Assembly (NCBI RefSeq): GCF_030272615.1
Contig: NC_081413.1
Location: forward strand, 445,462,038-445,526,037
Reading direction: 5' to 3'
DNA: 64,000 nucleotides
Source: Cryptomeria japonica
Taxonomy: Eukaryota > Streptophyta > Pinopsida > Cupressales > Cupressaceae
Part shown: positions 12,124-22,496 of the stretch, piece by piece
Layout of the letters: each line of letters starts with the position of its first letter
Position numbering within the stretch: position 1 is the stretch's first letter
The notes under the pieces: model-generated
The model's input: the letters and a program-made list of their open reading frames with translations, nothing else
Told to the model about the DNA's origin: nothing
Databases searched by the model: none
Position numbers and translations under genes: made by a program

Positions 12124-12786
12124 CTAACACTGAAAATTTGTGAGAGCTAAGAATCTAAGAAGGTTGGCTAATCTAGATGTCACAATAGAGCTAGTAAATG
12201 GAGGCCATGTGAGATTAGTATTTCCCATAGCCCATGCCATGCTCGGTGATCCTTGCACAAAAGATGGAGGCCTATTAGGGGTAGGATAGAATGTAAGGAG
12301 GTGGATGGTATTTTTTTGAATAAGGTATGCTTGAGTGAGCTCTTTATCCTGCACCGTGTTAGCATAAATTATATTTTATTTCATCTCTGGTAGTGCTACT
12401 GCATCTCTAGTTATCACAATTGCGTCTCCTATATATAAATCATTAGCAATATTCAAATAGTCATCTACCGATCACCTTACTGGCGACGAAATGGTATCTG
12501 AGCGATCTACTCCTGTGCCTGTATAGTGTGAGAGTGGTGGCAACATGTTTTGCATTGAAATCAGTTTGGAAGATGAATGAATCACTTGAGCGATGAAAGC
12601 ATTATGATTGTATATGTGGCCGTGAAGATTAGTTGAAAGATCAAAATCAAATTTCTGTGATGAAAATATGTTTGCAGTTAATTTGTACAAGCGACATGAC
12701 CTGATGGTAGAGATTGGCAAGCAAAGGCATTTGCGCAGTGAAGAGGCAGAGAGCCTAACATGCGTATGTCGGGTAGACGCATCCAA
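12124..12786 (-). pseudogene. Unrecognised open-frame remnant
   Basis: One minus-strand frame is readable from 12786 to a stop at 12124, about 220 codons with two internal stops (12472 and about 12376). The first part is Ser/Leu/His-rich and the end is Pro-rich (PTPNRPPSFVQGSPS). There is no ATG at the left limit; an in-frame TAA lies upstream. It could be the highly diverged gag/integrase part of the copia remnant to its left, or unrelated sequence. I cannot assign it. Confidence 0.25.
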
Positions 12787-13239
12787 ATAAGGAGTAATAA
12801 CTTTTTTTTACTTGGTAGAAAAAACACTCTGTTCGTTCATATTGTTCTATTGCATATGTGAATCACGCCAAAAAGAATAAGGAATATTGCAGCATAAAAT
12901 TCTATAGAAATTGCGTTTGGGAGGCGTGACATTGATAGAGGAGTTTCTATTCATTTGTAGCTGGCGAATACGAAAGAAATTTTTGTAGATATCTTGAAGG
13001 AAAAAGAGTTAGCGATGGAGGCAGTGTTATGCAAGGAGACATAACATTGAAATCTACTGAGAAGTTGCACAACATATAGTCAAGGAATAAATCCATGATC
13101 AAAGTGAAGATTTTTAATTTTGTCTATTTCATAAAATTGCCAATTTTTACATTATCCCTATTAAAGAAAATGGTGAGAAAGCTATGTATGTGGGAAACAA
13201 GTCCACAACTGATGAATTTATATTTGCAATTGTTACTGT
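12787..13239. other. Stretch without identifiable content
   Basis: I see no open frame, repeat or element end here. It separates the remnant frame from the tandem repeat at 13240. Confidence 0.4.
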
Positions 13240-13413
13240 AGCATGTGCATAGTTAGCAGCCCTACAACATGGCATGGCAACTCATGAACGAAAAATAAGA
13301 AGTGGTTTCCAGTTTGATGTATTTGTTAGCATGTGCATAGTCGTTAGCCCTACATCATGGCATGGTAACTCACGGACAAAAAATTAAAGAGTGGTTTTCA
13401 GTTTGATGCATTT
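13240..13413. repeat. Two-copy tandem duplication, period 88 bp
   Basis: AGCATGTGCATAGTTAGCAG at 13240 recurs at 13328 as AGCATGTGCATAGTCGTTAG. Both continue with CCCTACA(A/T)CATGGCATGG and end in CAGTTTGATG(T/C)ATTT. The second copy ends within a few bases of the left LTR of element B, so B inserted next to or within it. Confidence 0.8.
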
Positions 13414-13416
13414 TGC

Positions 13417-14145
13417 TGGAAATATTGTCCCTGAGCCCAGTCAGCCCCCAACGGACATATATCCCGACCTACCTATATTGAGAGTTCTGAAGCTGAACAA
13501 CCTAGAGAAGATTTGGTTGGGATCTCCATTCCAACAGCCCCTGACGTGAACTGCAGATTGGCAGCATAAATTAATTTGGTAGATAAGTTTTTTGAATTGG
13601 AATTTTTTGTGGGAATTTTGAATGGACAACATGTGACAAAATGAGAGAACATTCTCCAATCAGTTCAGAGAGTTTAGTAGAAAAGAAGAAGTTAGAGAGT
13701 GCAGAGATCTCCAGTAGAGAGAAGTGTAGCTCTAGACTGAGTAAAAGAATTTTAAATCAGCAGCCTGTGTTTGTGTGTGTTTTGTCAGTTGAGAAAGATA
13801 GCTCTTGAATGTTTGTGTTATCAATAGACAAGTGATCGCTCTTGACTGTGTGCAGCTCCAAGTGAGCATTGTAGTGAGCTCAAAGAAGCTCCATTTTGTG
13901 TAGAACAGAGTAGCTCTTGATTGATGCCTATGGATTGTGAATCTGTAGTTAGTGTACTATTTGTACTTTTTTCTTTTTTGTAATCTCTAGTTCAATTAAT
14001 AGAAAGCAAGAAATTTTGCATGTCTCCTTTTGTGTTTTGAATTTATTCTTGTGGGTGTGTTCCCAGCAGTTTGGGGATTGAGACAACAATCTATGTGCGC
14101 ATTGTTTTGGGTCCACCCACCTTGAGAGATCCCGATCTCTCCACA
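13417..14145 (+). repeat. 5' LTR of element B
   Basis: It starts TGGAAATATTGTCCCTGAGC and ends GATCTCTCCACA just before the primer site. It has repeated TAGCTCTTGA(C/A/T)TG-like motifs near 13726, 13799, 13829 and 13911, and AGCTC motifs between them. The 3' LTR at 19095 matches it throughout. Confidence 0.9.
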
Positions 14146-14157
14146 TGGTATTAGAAC
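14146..14157 (+). other. Primer binding site of element B
   Basis: TGGTATTAGAAC abuts the LTR end. It matches the Met-tRNA primer sequence TGGTATCAGAGC with two changes. Confidence 0.75.
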
Positions 14158-14235
14158 TATAGAGCTCTAGAGCCCTAAATCCTTGTGTTTGGGCATTTGT
14201 ATTTTCTAGGTGTGAGAGTTTTTATTCTAGGAGAC

Positions 14236-15147
14236 ATGGCTAGAGATGAAGGAAAGAGCTGCCAACAGCCTCTGTCATTTGATGGACAAATTTATGATGT
14301 TTGGGCCAAGAAGATCAAGACCATCATGGTTGCAAACGATTTGTGGGAACTTTGTGCAACTGGGTTTGTGGATATGACTGATCCAGCTCAGTATGCTTCC
14401 CTCACAAATAATCAGAACAACCAATTGAGGGAAACAAGGAGAAAAGATGCTAAGGCATTGAGTTTGATTGAAGCATCCTTGACAGAGGCCATATTTCTAA
14501 GAATAGCAGTAGCTAACTATGCTAAGGAAGCATGGGAAATCTTCCAAACTAGTTACAAGGGGACTGACAGAGTTAGATTGGTGAAGCTCCAAATGCTTAG
14601 AAGAGATTTTGAGACTCTTCAAATGCAGGACAATGAGTCCATTTCAGAATTCATACAAGAGTCTCTGGTTTGTTGAACTAGCTAAGGTCAAATGGAGAAA
14701 CCATGGAGGAGCAAAGGATTGTTGAAAAAATCCTTCAAATTTTGCCATCGAAATTTGATGCAATATTGATTGCCATTGGAGAGGCAAAAGATTTGTCCAT
14801 TTTGATAGTTGATGAGTTGATGGGTTCTCTTCAAACCCATGAGAAGCACCTAAATAGGTCTGCTGCTTCTTCCCAAGATCAAGCTTTCAAAGATCAGGCC
14901 AATGCAAGAGGCAAGGGGAGAGGCAGAAACGGTAGGAGTTCAAGAGGCTGAGGTCGTGGCAATGAAGATAGCTCCGAAAGAGAAAACAACCATGAGGGAG
15001 CAAGTAGCTCTCAAAATAACTCCAAACAAGCCAAGAAGAACAACATCTCAAATCAAAGGTATGACAAGAGCAATGTGGAGTGCTTTAAATATCATAAGTT
15101 TGGGCATTATGCCAGAGATTTCTGGAAAAAGCAAGGGAATCAGTTAA
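14236..15147 (+). pseudogene. gag: Element B gag (copia Gag, UBN2-type)
   Basis: The ATG at 14236 begins MARDEGKSCQQPLSFDGQIY. Codons follow the copia Gag pattern, with YDVWAKKIKTIMVANDLWEL, the A-K-E-A-W-E-I-F region and L-R-R-D-F-E-T-L. A one-base loss near 14660 shifts the frame; the rest continues in the frame of 14703-14951. A TGA at 14949 in the Gly/Arg-rich tail replaces an expected CGA Arg codon. The zinc knuckle at about 15078 reads CFKYHKFGHYARDF: two of its four ligands are lost (second Cys to Tyr, last Cys to Phe). Confidence 0.88.
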
Positions 15148-16701
15148 AGCAAACTGCAAATGTGGCTGATGTGAATGTGGGTGAAAATAATCAATCGACA
15201 ACCTTCATCATGTGCAACATTGGTGAAGAAGGCAGCCCTAAAGTTTGGTATTTGGACAGCGGTTGTAGTAATCACATGAGTGGTAATGAGAAATTGTTCT
15301 CATTTATAGACAAGAATGTCAAGTCTGAGATCAAAATGGAGAACAATGGAATAGTTCTAGTTGAAGAAAGAGGATCTATTATGATCCGCACCAAGCAAGG
15401 TGAGAAGAAGGAGATTGAAAATGTTTGGTTTGCTCCAAGCATTAAACATAATCTCATGAGTATTGGTCAGCTCATCCAAAATGGATACAAGTTCCTGATG
15501 GAGAAGGGTGAGTGTGTTATTTTTGACAAAGATGGGAGTAAGAAGGTTGTTGTAGCAGTTCAAATGACAAAGAACCAGATGTTTCCTTTGATAATAGAGA
15601 CATTTTTTTCTTCTTAGTCTGGTGCTCCACCTCCCAAGCAAGCATGTACAATAGTGCAACAATTGAAGGCCCTCTAGAGCAGCATTGAAGATCCTTCCAA
15701 GCTATGGCATCTTAGTATGGACACTTTGTTATACTGGTTTGAGTTTATTGTGCAAGAAAATAATGGTAGATGGTTTCCCATGTATAGAAGAGCCTAGTAG
15801 CAAGTGTGAGGCTTGCATTTTGGGTAAGCAACATAAGCTTCCCTTTGAAAAAGGCAACTCTGGAAAGGCAAGAGCACCATTGGAGCTAGTGCATACTGAT
15901 TTGGCTGGCCCTATGCAGACCGTATCTATTGGTAGTAGCCAATATTTTATGACATTTATTGATGATTTCAGTCGAAAAACATGGGTTTAGTTTTTGAAGC
16001 AAAAATCTAAAGCTTTAGATAAGTTTTTGTTGTTCAAAGCCCAAGCTGAAAAGGAGAGTGGACATTGCATAAAGTTCCTAAGGTTAGACCATTGAGGAGA
16101 GTATACCTCCAATGCTTTTGTGAATTTTCACAAAGAAAAATGGCATAAATAAGGAGCTTACAACCTCTTATACTCCGCAGCAAAATGGCATGGCTGAAAG
16201 AAAGAATAGGGCCATTGTTGAGATGGCAAGGACCATGCTTAAGGCAAAAGGATTACCAAAGGAATATTGGGGTGAGGCTGTAGCAACAATAATATATTTG
16301 ATAAATAAGTCCAACCATGGTAGTTTGAGACAAGAGTCCCCAAGAGGCATGGTTTAAGTATACGTGGATGGTTGAGCACCTTAGATTATTTGGGTGTGAG
16401 GCATATTCTCATGTGCCAAAGCAAAAGAGGCAAATGTTGGATGACAAGGGCGAGAAATGCATTTTTCATGGGCTATAGTGTTAAGTCCAAGGCATATAGA
16501 TTATACAACCCCATCACCAAGAAGATCATCATTCGTAGAGATGTTGAGTTCTTGGAGAACGAGTCATGTGATGGCTCGGTGGATATGTCTTTATCCACCT
16601 CACAAAGTGTGCCCATTGATGATGATGATGAGTATGAAGATTGGGAAGAAGCTCTTGATATCTCTCGACAGATCATGACAACTCCTAATGCGGACAAGTA
16701 G
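15148..16701 (+). pseudogene. pol: Element B protease, GAG-pre-integrase and integrase
   Basis: The aspartic protease is marked by VWYLDSGCSNHMSG at about 15242 (catalytic D-S-G). The frame stops at 15617, then the GAG-pre-integrase segment appears (LWHLSM, CEACILGKQHKLPFEKG, 15700-15855) after a frameshift. The integrase core starts with HTDLAGPM (first catalytic Asp, about 15892) and YFMTFIDDFSRKTWV. The second Asp lies in R-L-D-H-stop-G-E-Y at about 16083, with the stop where a Gly is expected. The third acidic residue is in NGMAERKNRAIVEMARTMLK at about 16186. The C-terminal part (16372-16701) includes KGRNAFFMGYS-like and D-rich residues. Several stops interrupt it. Confidence 0.88.
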
Positions 16702-17760
16702 TTAAGCAGACTGTCACAAAATTCTAAGAGTTCAGTGAGTGCTAGACAGTTCTGTATAGCTCCTCAGAGCTCCTGACAGCTCTGAACGACTCCTGATAGA
16801 AACACGCAGAAAGGCAAGTAGCCAGAGGTAGCTAGAGAATTGGATCGTGAATGCTCCCGATGGTACAGATCAGATTCTGCACAACAGTAGTAGTGAGAGT
16901 TCAGACCCCACTCTCACTTCCCTAATGCCAAATAAGACTAAGAGTCTAAGGGAGATCTACCAAGATGAAAGGTATGATGTTGGGGTTGATGAAAATGTGA
17001 ACTTTGCATTATTTTCTCATAGTGATCCGATTTATTTTGAGGATTCTATTAAGGAGGAGAAATTGTGTGAGGTGATGGATGAGGAAATAGATGCAATAGA
17101 GAGGAATGGCACTTGGGAGTTAACTGATTTGCCTCCCAACAAGAAAGTCATTGAGGTTAAATGTATCTATAAGACCAAGAGCAATGTGGAAGGCAAAATA
17201 GAGCATCATGAGGAAAGATTAGTGGTCAAGGGGTACAAACAGAAGTTTGGGAGAGATTATGATGAGACGTATGCCCCCATTGCAAGAATGGAGACCATGC
17301 AAGCAGTCATAGCTATTCCAGCCCGGCATAAATGGAAGGTATTTCAAATGGATGTGTAGTTTGCCTTCCTTAATGGAGTATTGAAAGAAGAGGTTTATGT
17401 GGAGCAGCCACTTGTTATGAAGTTCCGGGTCATGAAGACAAGGTATATAGGTTGAAGAAGACTCTTTATGGGCTGAAGAAAGCTCCATGGGCAGGGTACA
17501 ACAAGATTGACTCATATTTGATGAGCAATGGCTTTAGCAAAAGCGAAGGTGAGCCCACTCTTTACATCAAGGCAACTAGTTGTAAGATTCTCCTTATTGT
17601 CTTGTATGTTGATGATTTAATTTTCATTGGGGATGATGATTTCCTCAGATTGTTGATTTTAAAGAGGCCATGAAAAGAGAGTTTGAAATGATAGATTTAG
17701 GTCTCTTGAGGTATTTTCTAGGCATAGAAGTAAAAAAATGCATGATGGTAGTTTTATCTC
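16702..17760 (+). pseudogene. pol: Element B reverse transcriptase
   Basis: After a linker (16702-16846) holding repeated AGCTCCTGA motifs, the RT begins with KEEKLCEVMDEEIDAIERNG near 17051, followed by KARLVAKGY-like HHEERLVVKGYKQKFGRDYD, YAPIARMETM and QMDV(stop)FAFLNG at 17347. The finger/palm part continues with VYRLKKTLYGLKKAPW in a shifted frame. The active-site motif LYVDDLIFIGDD is intact at about 17604. It is interrupted by a TAG at 17357 and at least three frameshifts, so it cannot work. Domain order after integrase proves copia, not gypsy. Confidence 0.9.
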
Positions 17761-19063
17761 TCAAGAAAGATATACTAATGAGATCTTGAAGTGATTTAGA
17801 ATGTATGATAGCAAGCCTGGACCAACACCAATAACCATAGGTCTTAAGTTGAGAAAAGAAGATTACAGAAACAACGTTGATTCGATCAGGTATAAGAGTT
17901 TGGTTGGAAGTTTAATGTATTTAAAAACAACTAGGCTTGATATAATGCATGCAGTGAGTCTGATTTCCAAATTTATGGAGAATTCGAAGGACACTCATTA
18001 ACAAGCGGGTAAGAGAATCCTGAGGTATGTGAATGGAACCAAGGGATATGCTATTTGGTATAATGTTGTAAGTGATTTTAGGCTGCTTGGTTACACAAAT
18101 AGTAATTGGGTAGGAAGTGTAGATGATAGGAAGAGCACATTAATAAACTTATAAGGCACTAAGAGGAGGGGTGAATGAATGCAAGAAAAAACAACAACAC
18201 AAATCTGATCACCACTTCAATCAATTTCAAACTTGACAAGCATGCAAGAAAAATAGCTACATAAGCTAACACCCAATAAAGTATGCAACACATAACACAA
18301 TCTTTTTAATGTGGAAACCCAAATGGGAAAAAATGTGGTGGGAATTAGAACCCACAAGATCCACTAATTGTAGTATAAGGATCAGACTGATTAAGGTCAT
18401 ACAATAATGATGCCTGGTTAGGAGCAGACCTTGTTAGGAGTCACCCGGTCAAGGGATTTACAATATGAGCTTTGTTAGGAGCTTTGCCCTGTTAGGAGAA
18501 ACCTCGCTGGAGGATTAAACCTAAATTAATGAGCTACCCAAGTAAGGGATTTACACATTCAGGCCTGTTAGGACCTACCCGGTTAAGGGATTTAGACTGC
18601 TGCAACTGTTAGGAAACAATAGGTAGTTGATATGCATATAGCACCTCTGTGCACATTTCATTTGGGTTCAGGTGTAATCTCATGGGATTCTAAGAAGCAA
18701 CCCATTATTTCCCTATCAATAGCTGAGGTTGAGTATATAGTAGTGAATGTAGTAGCATGTCAAGCTATTTGGCTGAGAATAATCTTAGCAGATTTGAAGG
18801 AAGAACAAGAGGATGGAACAATAATCTTTTGTGACAATGTCTCATTGATTGCATTGAGAAAAAACCCTGTGTTTCATGGAAGAAGCAAGAACATTGAAAT
18901 CAAGTATTACTTCATTATAATTTTGGTTGAGAGTGGTGAAATAAAATTGGAATTTTTCTAGTCTAAGAAGTAGCTGGCATACATTTTCACCAAGTCGTTG
19001 AGTAGAGACAACTTTGTGTGCCTAAGGAGAAATTTGGGCATAGTTGATTTGAATTTTGACTGA
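17761..19063 (+). pseudogene. pol: Element B RNase H, split by an insertion
   Basis: The piece 17801-18001 reads SIRYKSLVGSLMYLKTTRLD and the following sequence SNWVGSVDDRKST. Coding is then cut at 18138 by the 501-bp insertion and resumes at 18640 with FHLGSGVISWDSKKQP, LSIAEVEYIV, IFCDNVSLIALRKNPVFHGR and NIEIKYYFI. The C-terminal segment (IFTKSLSRDNF) ends at TGA 19061-19063. The two halves fit copia RNase H exactly except for one missing base next to the insertion. Confidence 0.88.
18139..18639 (-). mobile_element. Solo-LTR-like insertion with 5-bp target duplication
   Basis: AGCAC flanks it on both sides (18134-18138 and 18640-18644), and removing it plus one AGCAC restores the RNase H reading. 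Read on the minus strand it resembles a SIRE-type LTR: on the plus strand it has CACTAAGAGGAGGGGTGAAT near one end, a GTGGAAACCCAAATGGGAAA box, and GTTAGGAG...CCGGTTAAGGGATTTA repeats, as in the element A LTR. The ends are not TG...CA, so they may be mutated or the element truncated. No internal domain or second LTR is present. Confidence 0.7.
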
Positions 19064-19080
19064 GTTTATTGGCTCAAGAC

Positions 19081-19091
19081 AAAGGGGGATT
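19081..19091 (+). other. Polypurine tract of element B
   Basis: AAAGGGGGATT lies four bases before the 3' LTR start. Confidence 0.8.
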
Positions 19092-19094
19092 ATT

Positions 19095-19819
19095 TGAAAT
19101 ATTATTATCCCTAAGCCCAGTCAGTCACCAATAGACATATCTCCCCACCTGCCTATTAGGACAGTACTAAAGTAGAACAACCTAGAGAAGATTTGGTTGG
19201 GATCTCCATCCCAACAACCCCTAAAGTGAACTGCAGATTGGCAACAAAAAATAATTTGGTAGGTAACTTTTTTGAATTAGAATTTTTTGGGGGGGTTTTG
19301 AATGGACAACATGTGACAAAAGGAGAGAACATTCTCTAGTCAGTTCAGAGATTTCAGTAGAACAAAAGAAGCTAGAGAGTGCAGAGATCAACAAAGAGAA
19401 GTGTAGCTCTAGATTGAGCATAATAATTTTACAACAGCAACCTGTGTTTGTGTGTTTTTCAGTTGTGGAAGATAGCTCCTAACTATTTGTGTTGTCAGCA
19501 GAGAATTAATCGTCCCTAACTATGTGTAGCTCCAAGTGAGCATTGTAGTGAGCTTAGAGAAGCTCCATTTTGTGTAGAACAGAGAAGCTCCTGATCATTG
19601 CCTGCGGATTGTGAATATGTAGTTAGTTTACAGTTTCTATTTTTGTGTTTTTGGTAATCTCTATTTCAATTAATAGAAAAAAAAGAAAGTTTGCATGTCT
19701 CCTTCTATTTTTTGTATTTATTCCTATGGGTGTGTTCCCAACAGTTTGGGAATTCAGACAGAGTCTTTGTGTCCATTATTTTAGGTTCACCTAGCTTGAG
19801 AGATCGTAATCTCTTCACA
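19095..19819 (+). repeat. 3' LTR of element B
   Basis: It starts TGAAATATTATTATCCCTAAG and ends GTAATCTCTTCACA, and aligns along its full length with 13417-14145. Small indels and many substitutions separate the two LTRs, which indicates an old insertion. The TAGCTC-type motifs of the 5' LTR are partly lost here. Confidence 0.9.
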
Positions 19820-19992
19820 CATTTGTTATTATTCTTTTCATAGACATGTTATACAATCAGAATTGTTGGGTAAGATATTCAATGACATTAAGAAAAAGAG
19901 TGTCATTTATTTGTTGGAGAAGATGTTTTTAAATCTTGGTAGGACAATTAGTGTTCATGAAGCCCTAAAACATGAATATGTGGTGCATATTA
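19820..19992 (+). other. Short flank between elements B and C with a small open frame
   Basis: A frame of about 50 codons reads through VIQSELLGKIFNDIKKKSV and LNLGRTISVHEALKHEYV into the LTR of C. It has no start or family match that I recognise. It may be host sequence or a piece of another element. Confidence 0.25.
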
Positions 19993-20939
19993 AGTTGGAA
20001 ATTGACACTCATCCGGTAAGGTGAATTATATTTAGGGTTGTCATTGATGGAAACTCATCTTCAGGTTTGGGTATTTCTCATCTGGATTCATTTTCTTATC
20101 ATTTTGCATAGATTAGGCCAACCGGTATACACACACTTTGCTTTATTCTTGTTAACCGGTTAGTCTTGGTACCGGTAACATTTATTTGGGACCCAGTTAA
20201 GTATAGGACACAGTTAAGGTATTTTGGGACGTCAGTAAAATCACTTGTAAAATTTATGGTAGTGTGTGAAGGCCGACATTAATTATGATCATTGGGATGA
20301 TGCATATCATGCTTCGTGATCCGACAGCTAACATATTTATTTTCTTCATTAAGGCCGACATGGTTAAAACATAAAGGGTATTTAAGGGAGATCATTTTAG
20401 CGATGGATTTTATATGAGTAGTTATGCAATTTTGGATGTGAATCAGTCAAAGATTAATGGTATGCGATTTGGTCAGCGAATAGAAGCTTTTGTGCACACT
20501 TTCACGTGTGCAATCCTAACCGGTAGTGCAGACCAGAGAAGAATAAAGTATCGGTAAACTGGTTTAGAGGAGGTTGACAGAGCTTGACCCAGAACTTATC
20601 CAACATTGTCAAATGCATCATATAAGCTCATTTATGTATGAAATGATTGTGAAATGTTGTGTAAGTTAGTGAGATTTTTGTTTGAGTAGTGAGCTCTACG
20701 CGGTGAGCCTGATTGCATGTGCAATCTCCTCTATATAATATTTATATACCTTGATCAAGTATATAGATATTGTGGGTATGTATAAAAATTGGTGTTATGT
20801 ATTGCTTCTTTATGTGTTGTTTTGTTTATGTACTTTAATTTTATTTTATGTTAACCAGTTCATAAGTAATAAGTTCAAAAATTCATTTACTGCTAGAACA
20901 CTGATTCACCCCCCCTCTCAATGTTCTTGGATTCCAACA
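19993..20939 (+). repeat. 5' LTR of element C
   Basis: It aligns with 26047-26777 from TTGGAAATTGACACTCATCC (3' copy TTGGCAATTGGCACTCATTC). The first TG appears mutated to AG. It ends GGATTCCAACA after a C-run box (TGATTCACCCCCCCTCTCA at 20901), like the LTR ends of A and E. Confidence 0.88.
20732..20739 (+). promoter_or_regulatory. Candidate TATA box in the LTR of C
   Basis: TATATAAT within CTCCTCTATATAATATTTATATACC lies about 200 bp before the LTR end, a normal place for the LTR promoter. No transcript evidence is available. Confidence 0.4.
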
Positions 20940-20941
20940 AT

Positions 20942-20953
20942 TGGTATCAGATC
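20942..20953 (+). other. Primer binding site of element C
   Basis: TGGTATCAGATC follows the LTR end by two bases. It matches the Met-tRNA primer sequence with one change. Confidence 0.85.
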
Positions 20954-21007
20954 CTAGTTCCTCGGAAGAAATCTACCAACTTGAGGAAGATATGGAACCT
21001 AGAATCA

Positions 21008-22120
21008 ATGGAAACCGATTTGCAACAACAACTTCAACTAGCTCTTGATGATTTTGATAATGAGTAGGTGGAAAAAAATAAATTGAAGAATGAACTGAGG
21101 CAAGCAAGAGAACACATCATTTCATTACAAGGAACGCTATCAGTTGTTCGAGCCAAGAGGAAGGAACTCTGTGATCAACTACAAAATCAGAGTAGTGATG
21201 AGGAAGATGCTTCGAAAGATCAATGTCATAAACTCACTCAGGAGAATACTACCTTGAAGAATGAAATGCAAGCCCTAACTATGAGAATGTGTAAGGACAT
21301 TGAAGATAGGAAGAAGAATGAAGAAAACCTAGCTCAAGGTTTGAAGGAAAAATCAGATGAATGCAACAGACTGATACATGAGAATGAGATGTTGAAATTT
21401 GAGTTGATTCAGTCCCGAAATAATGAATAGGAAATTGAGAGACATATTATAATCATGAGAGATGACTTAGCCACTAAAATGAGTACAAAGACAAGTTCAA
21501 TCCAACTCTCCAAGACTTGATGAACTGTTGAAGAGCCAGAGAGATGTGAATGACAAGAGAGGTTTTGGATATGAAGTAGGAGAAAGCTCCAATACTACAT
21601 AAGAAGATCAATCATCCAGTTAGAAGAAAAATCATGCCAACAATCGAAACTAGAAATCACTAGTAAGACAACCTAATGCTCACAAATTCAATGGCACATG
21701 ATTTGTTTGCAATAAATATGGTCATATAGCAAGTTAGTGCAAAAATAGGAATAATTAGAACAATGCATCATTCCCTAGTCTTGGAAATGTTAGATGTCAT
21801 GCATGCAATAGATTTGGACATATGGCTAACCAATACAGATCAAAAGGAAATCAGGGAAATCAAGGGAACATCAAAGCAATTCAAAAGAACAATATTGTCT
21901 GTTATGCATGCAACAAGATTGGAAATATTGCTAAATATTGCAGAAGTAAGAATCCACCAGTATTTAATGGAAATGCAGCTGAGAAGGGAAAGGCAAAGGT
22001 TGAAGATATCAAAAAGCAACATGAGAGAAGAAGGTTAGGAAATCAAATACCCCATCGACAAATCAACTGGTAGAGCCATTAGGTCCTGCACCAGAAGCAG
22101 GAACTTCATCTGGTAACTAA
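21008..22120 (+). pseudogene. Element C ORF1, coiled-coil and zinc-knuckle Gag-like protein
   Basis: The ATG at 21008 begins METDLQQQLQLALDDFDN, then a TAG at 21065 and a 120-codon coiled-coil piece (21068-21430) with the motif MRMCKDIEDRKKNEENLAQ, nearly identical to that of E. Four decayed knuckles follow: (stop)FVCNKYGHIAS(stop)C near 21694, another broken near 21760, CHACNRFGHMANQY (last Cys to Tyr) near 21790, and CYACNKIGNIAKYC (His to Asn) near 21902. The tail is Pro/Glu-rich and ends at TAA 22118-22120. Frames shift several times after 21430. Confidence 0.75.
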
Positions 22121-22496
22121 GGCACTTTTCCTTAGGGGTAGGCAAATCATTGAAAATCACGCAAACACCTCAGATTAGATCCGTAGTCAGGGAATTCTGA
22201 TTCTAGAAGGATACTTAGGCAATTTCAAGTGTTTACCAGAACCTATATGCAGATTATGTGATCCGGTAAGATTCTTTGGTAGCATTTATGATAGTGGAAA
22301 ATTAGGGTTAATGGAGATAAAAGGGAAAAAAGTTAAGCCATTTCTTCACACAGTAATCAAGCATTCTAGAGAGTGATTTCAAGAGAATTTCAAGAGTCCA
22401 AATGTAATCTGTGTGAGCATCTACATTCGAAGACCATTTCATTACCCAACAAGATCTTGAGGTATTTATAGCTTATTGAAACCCTAGATATTTATC
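22121..22496 (+). other. ORF1-ORF2 spacer of element C
   Basis: 376 bp without an open frame. Just before ORF2 it holds GAGGTATTTATAGCTTATTG, a possible TATA box about 40 bp upstream of the ATG at 22497. Similar-sized spacers occur in A and E. Confidence 0.45.

Larger units (their letters stand above)
13417..19819 (+). mobile_element. Element B: decayed full-length Ty1/copia retrotransposon
   Basis: It has LTRs of 729 and 725 bp that are clearly diverged, a Met-tRNA type primer site, gag, protease, integrase, reverse transcriptase and RNase H in copia order (integrase before RT), and a polypurine tract before the 3' LTR. The flanks read GCATTTTGC before and CATTTGTT after; these are similar but not an exact 5-bp target duplication. 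Diverged LTRs plus many stops indicate an old insertion. The RNase H region carries a later 501-bp insertion at 18139-18639. Confidence 0.92.
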
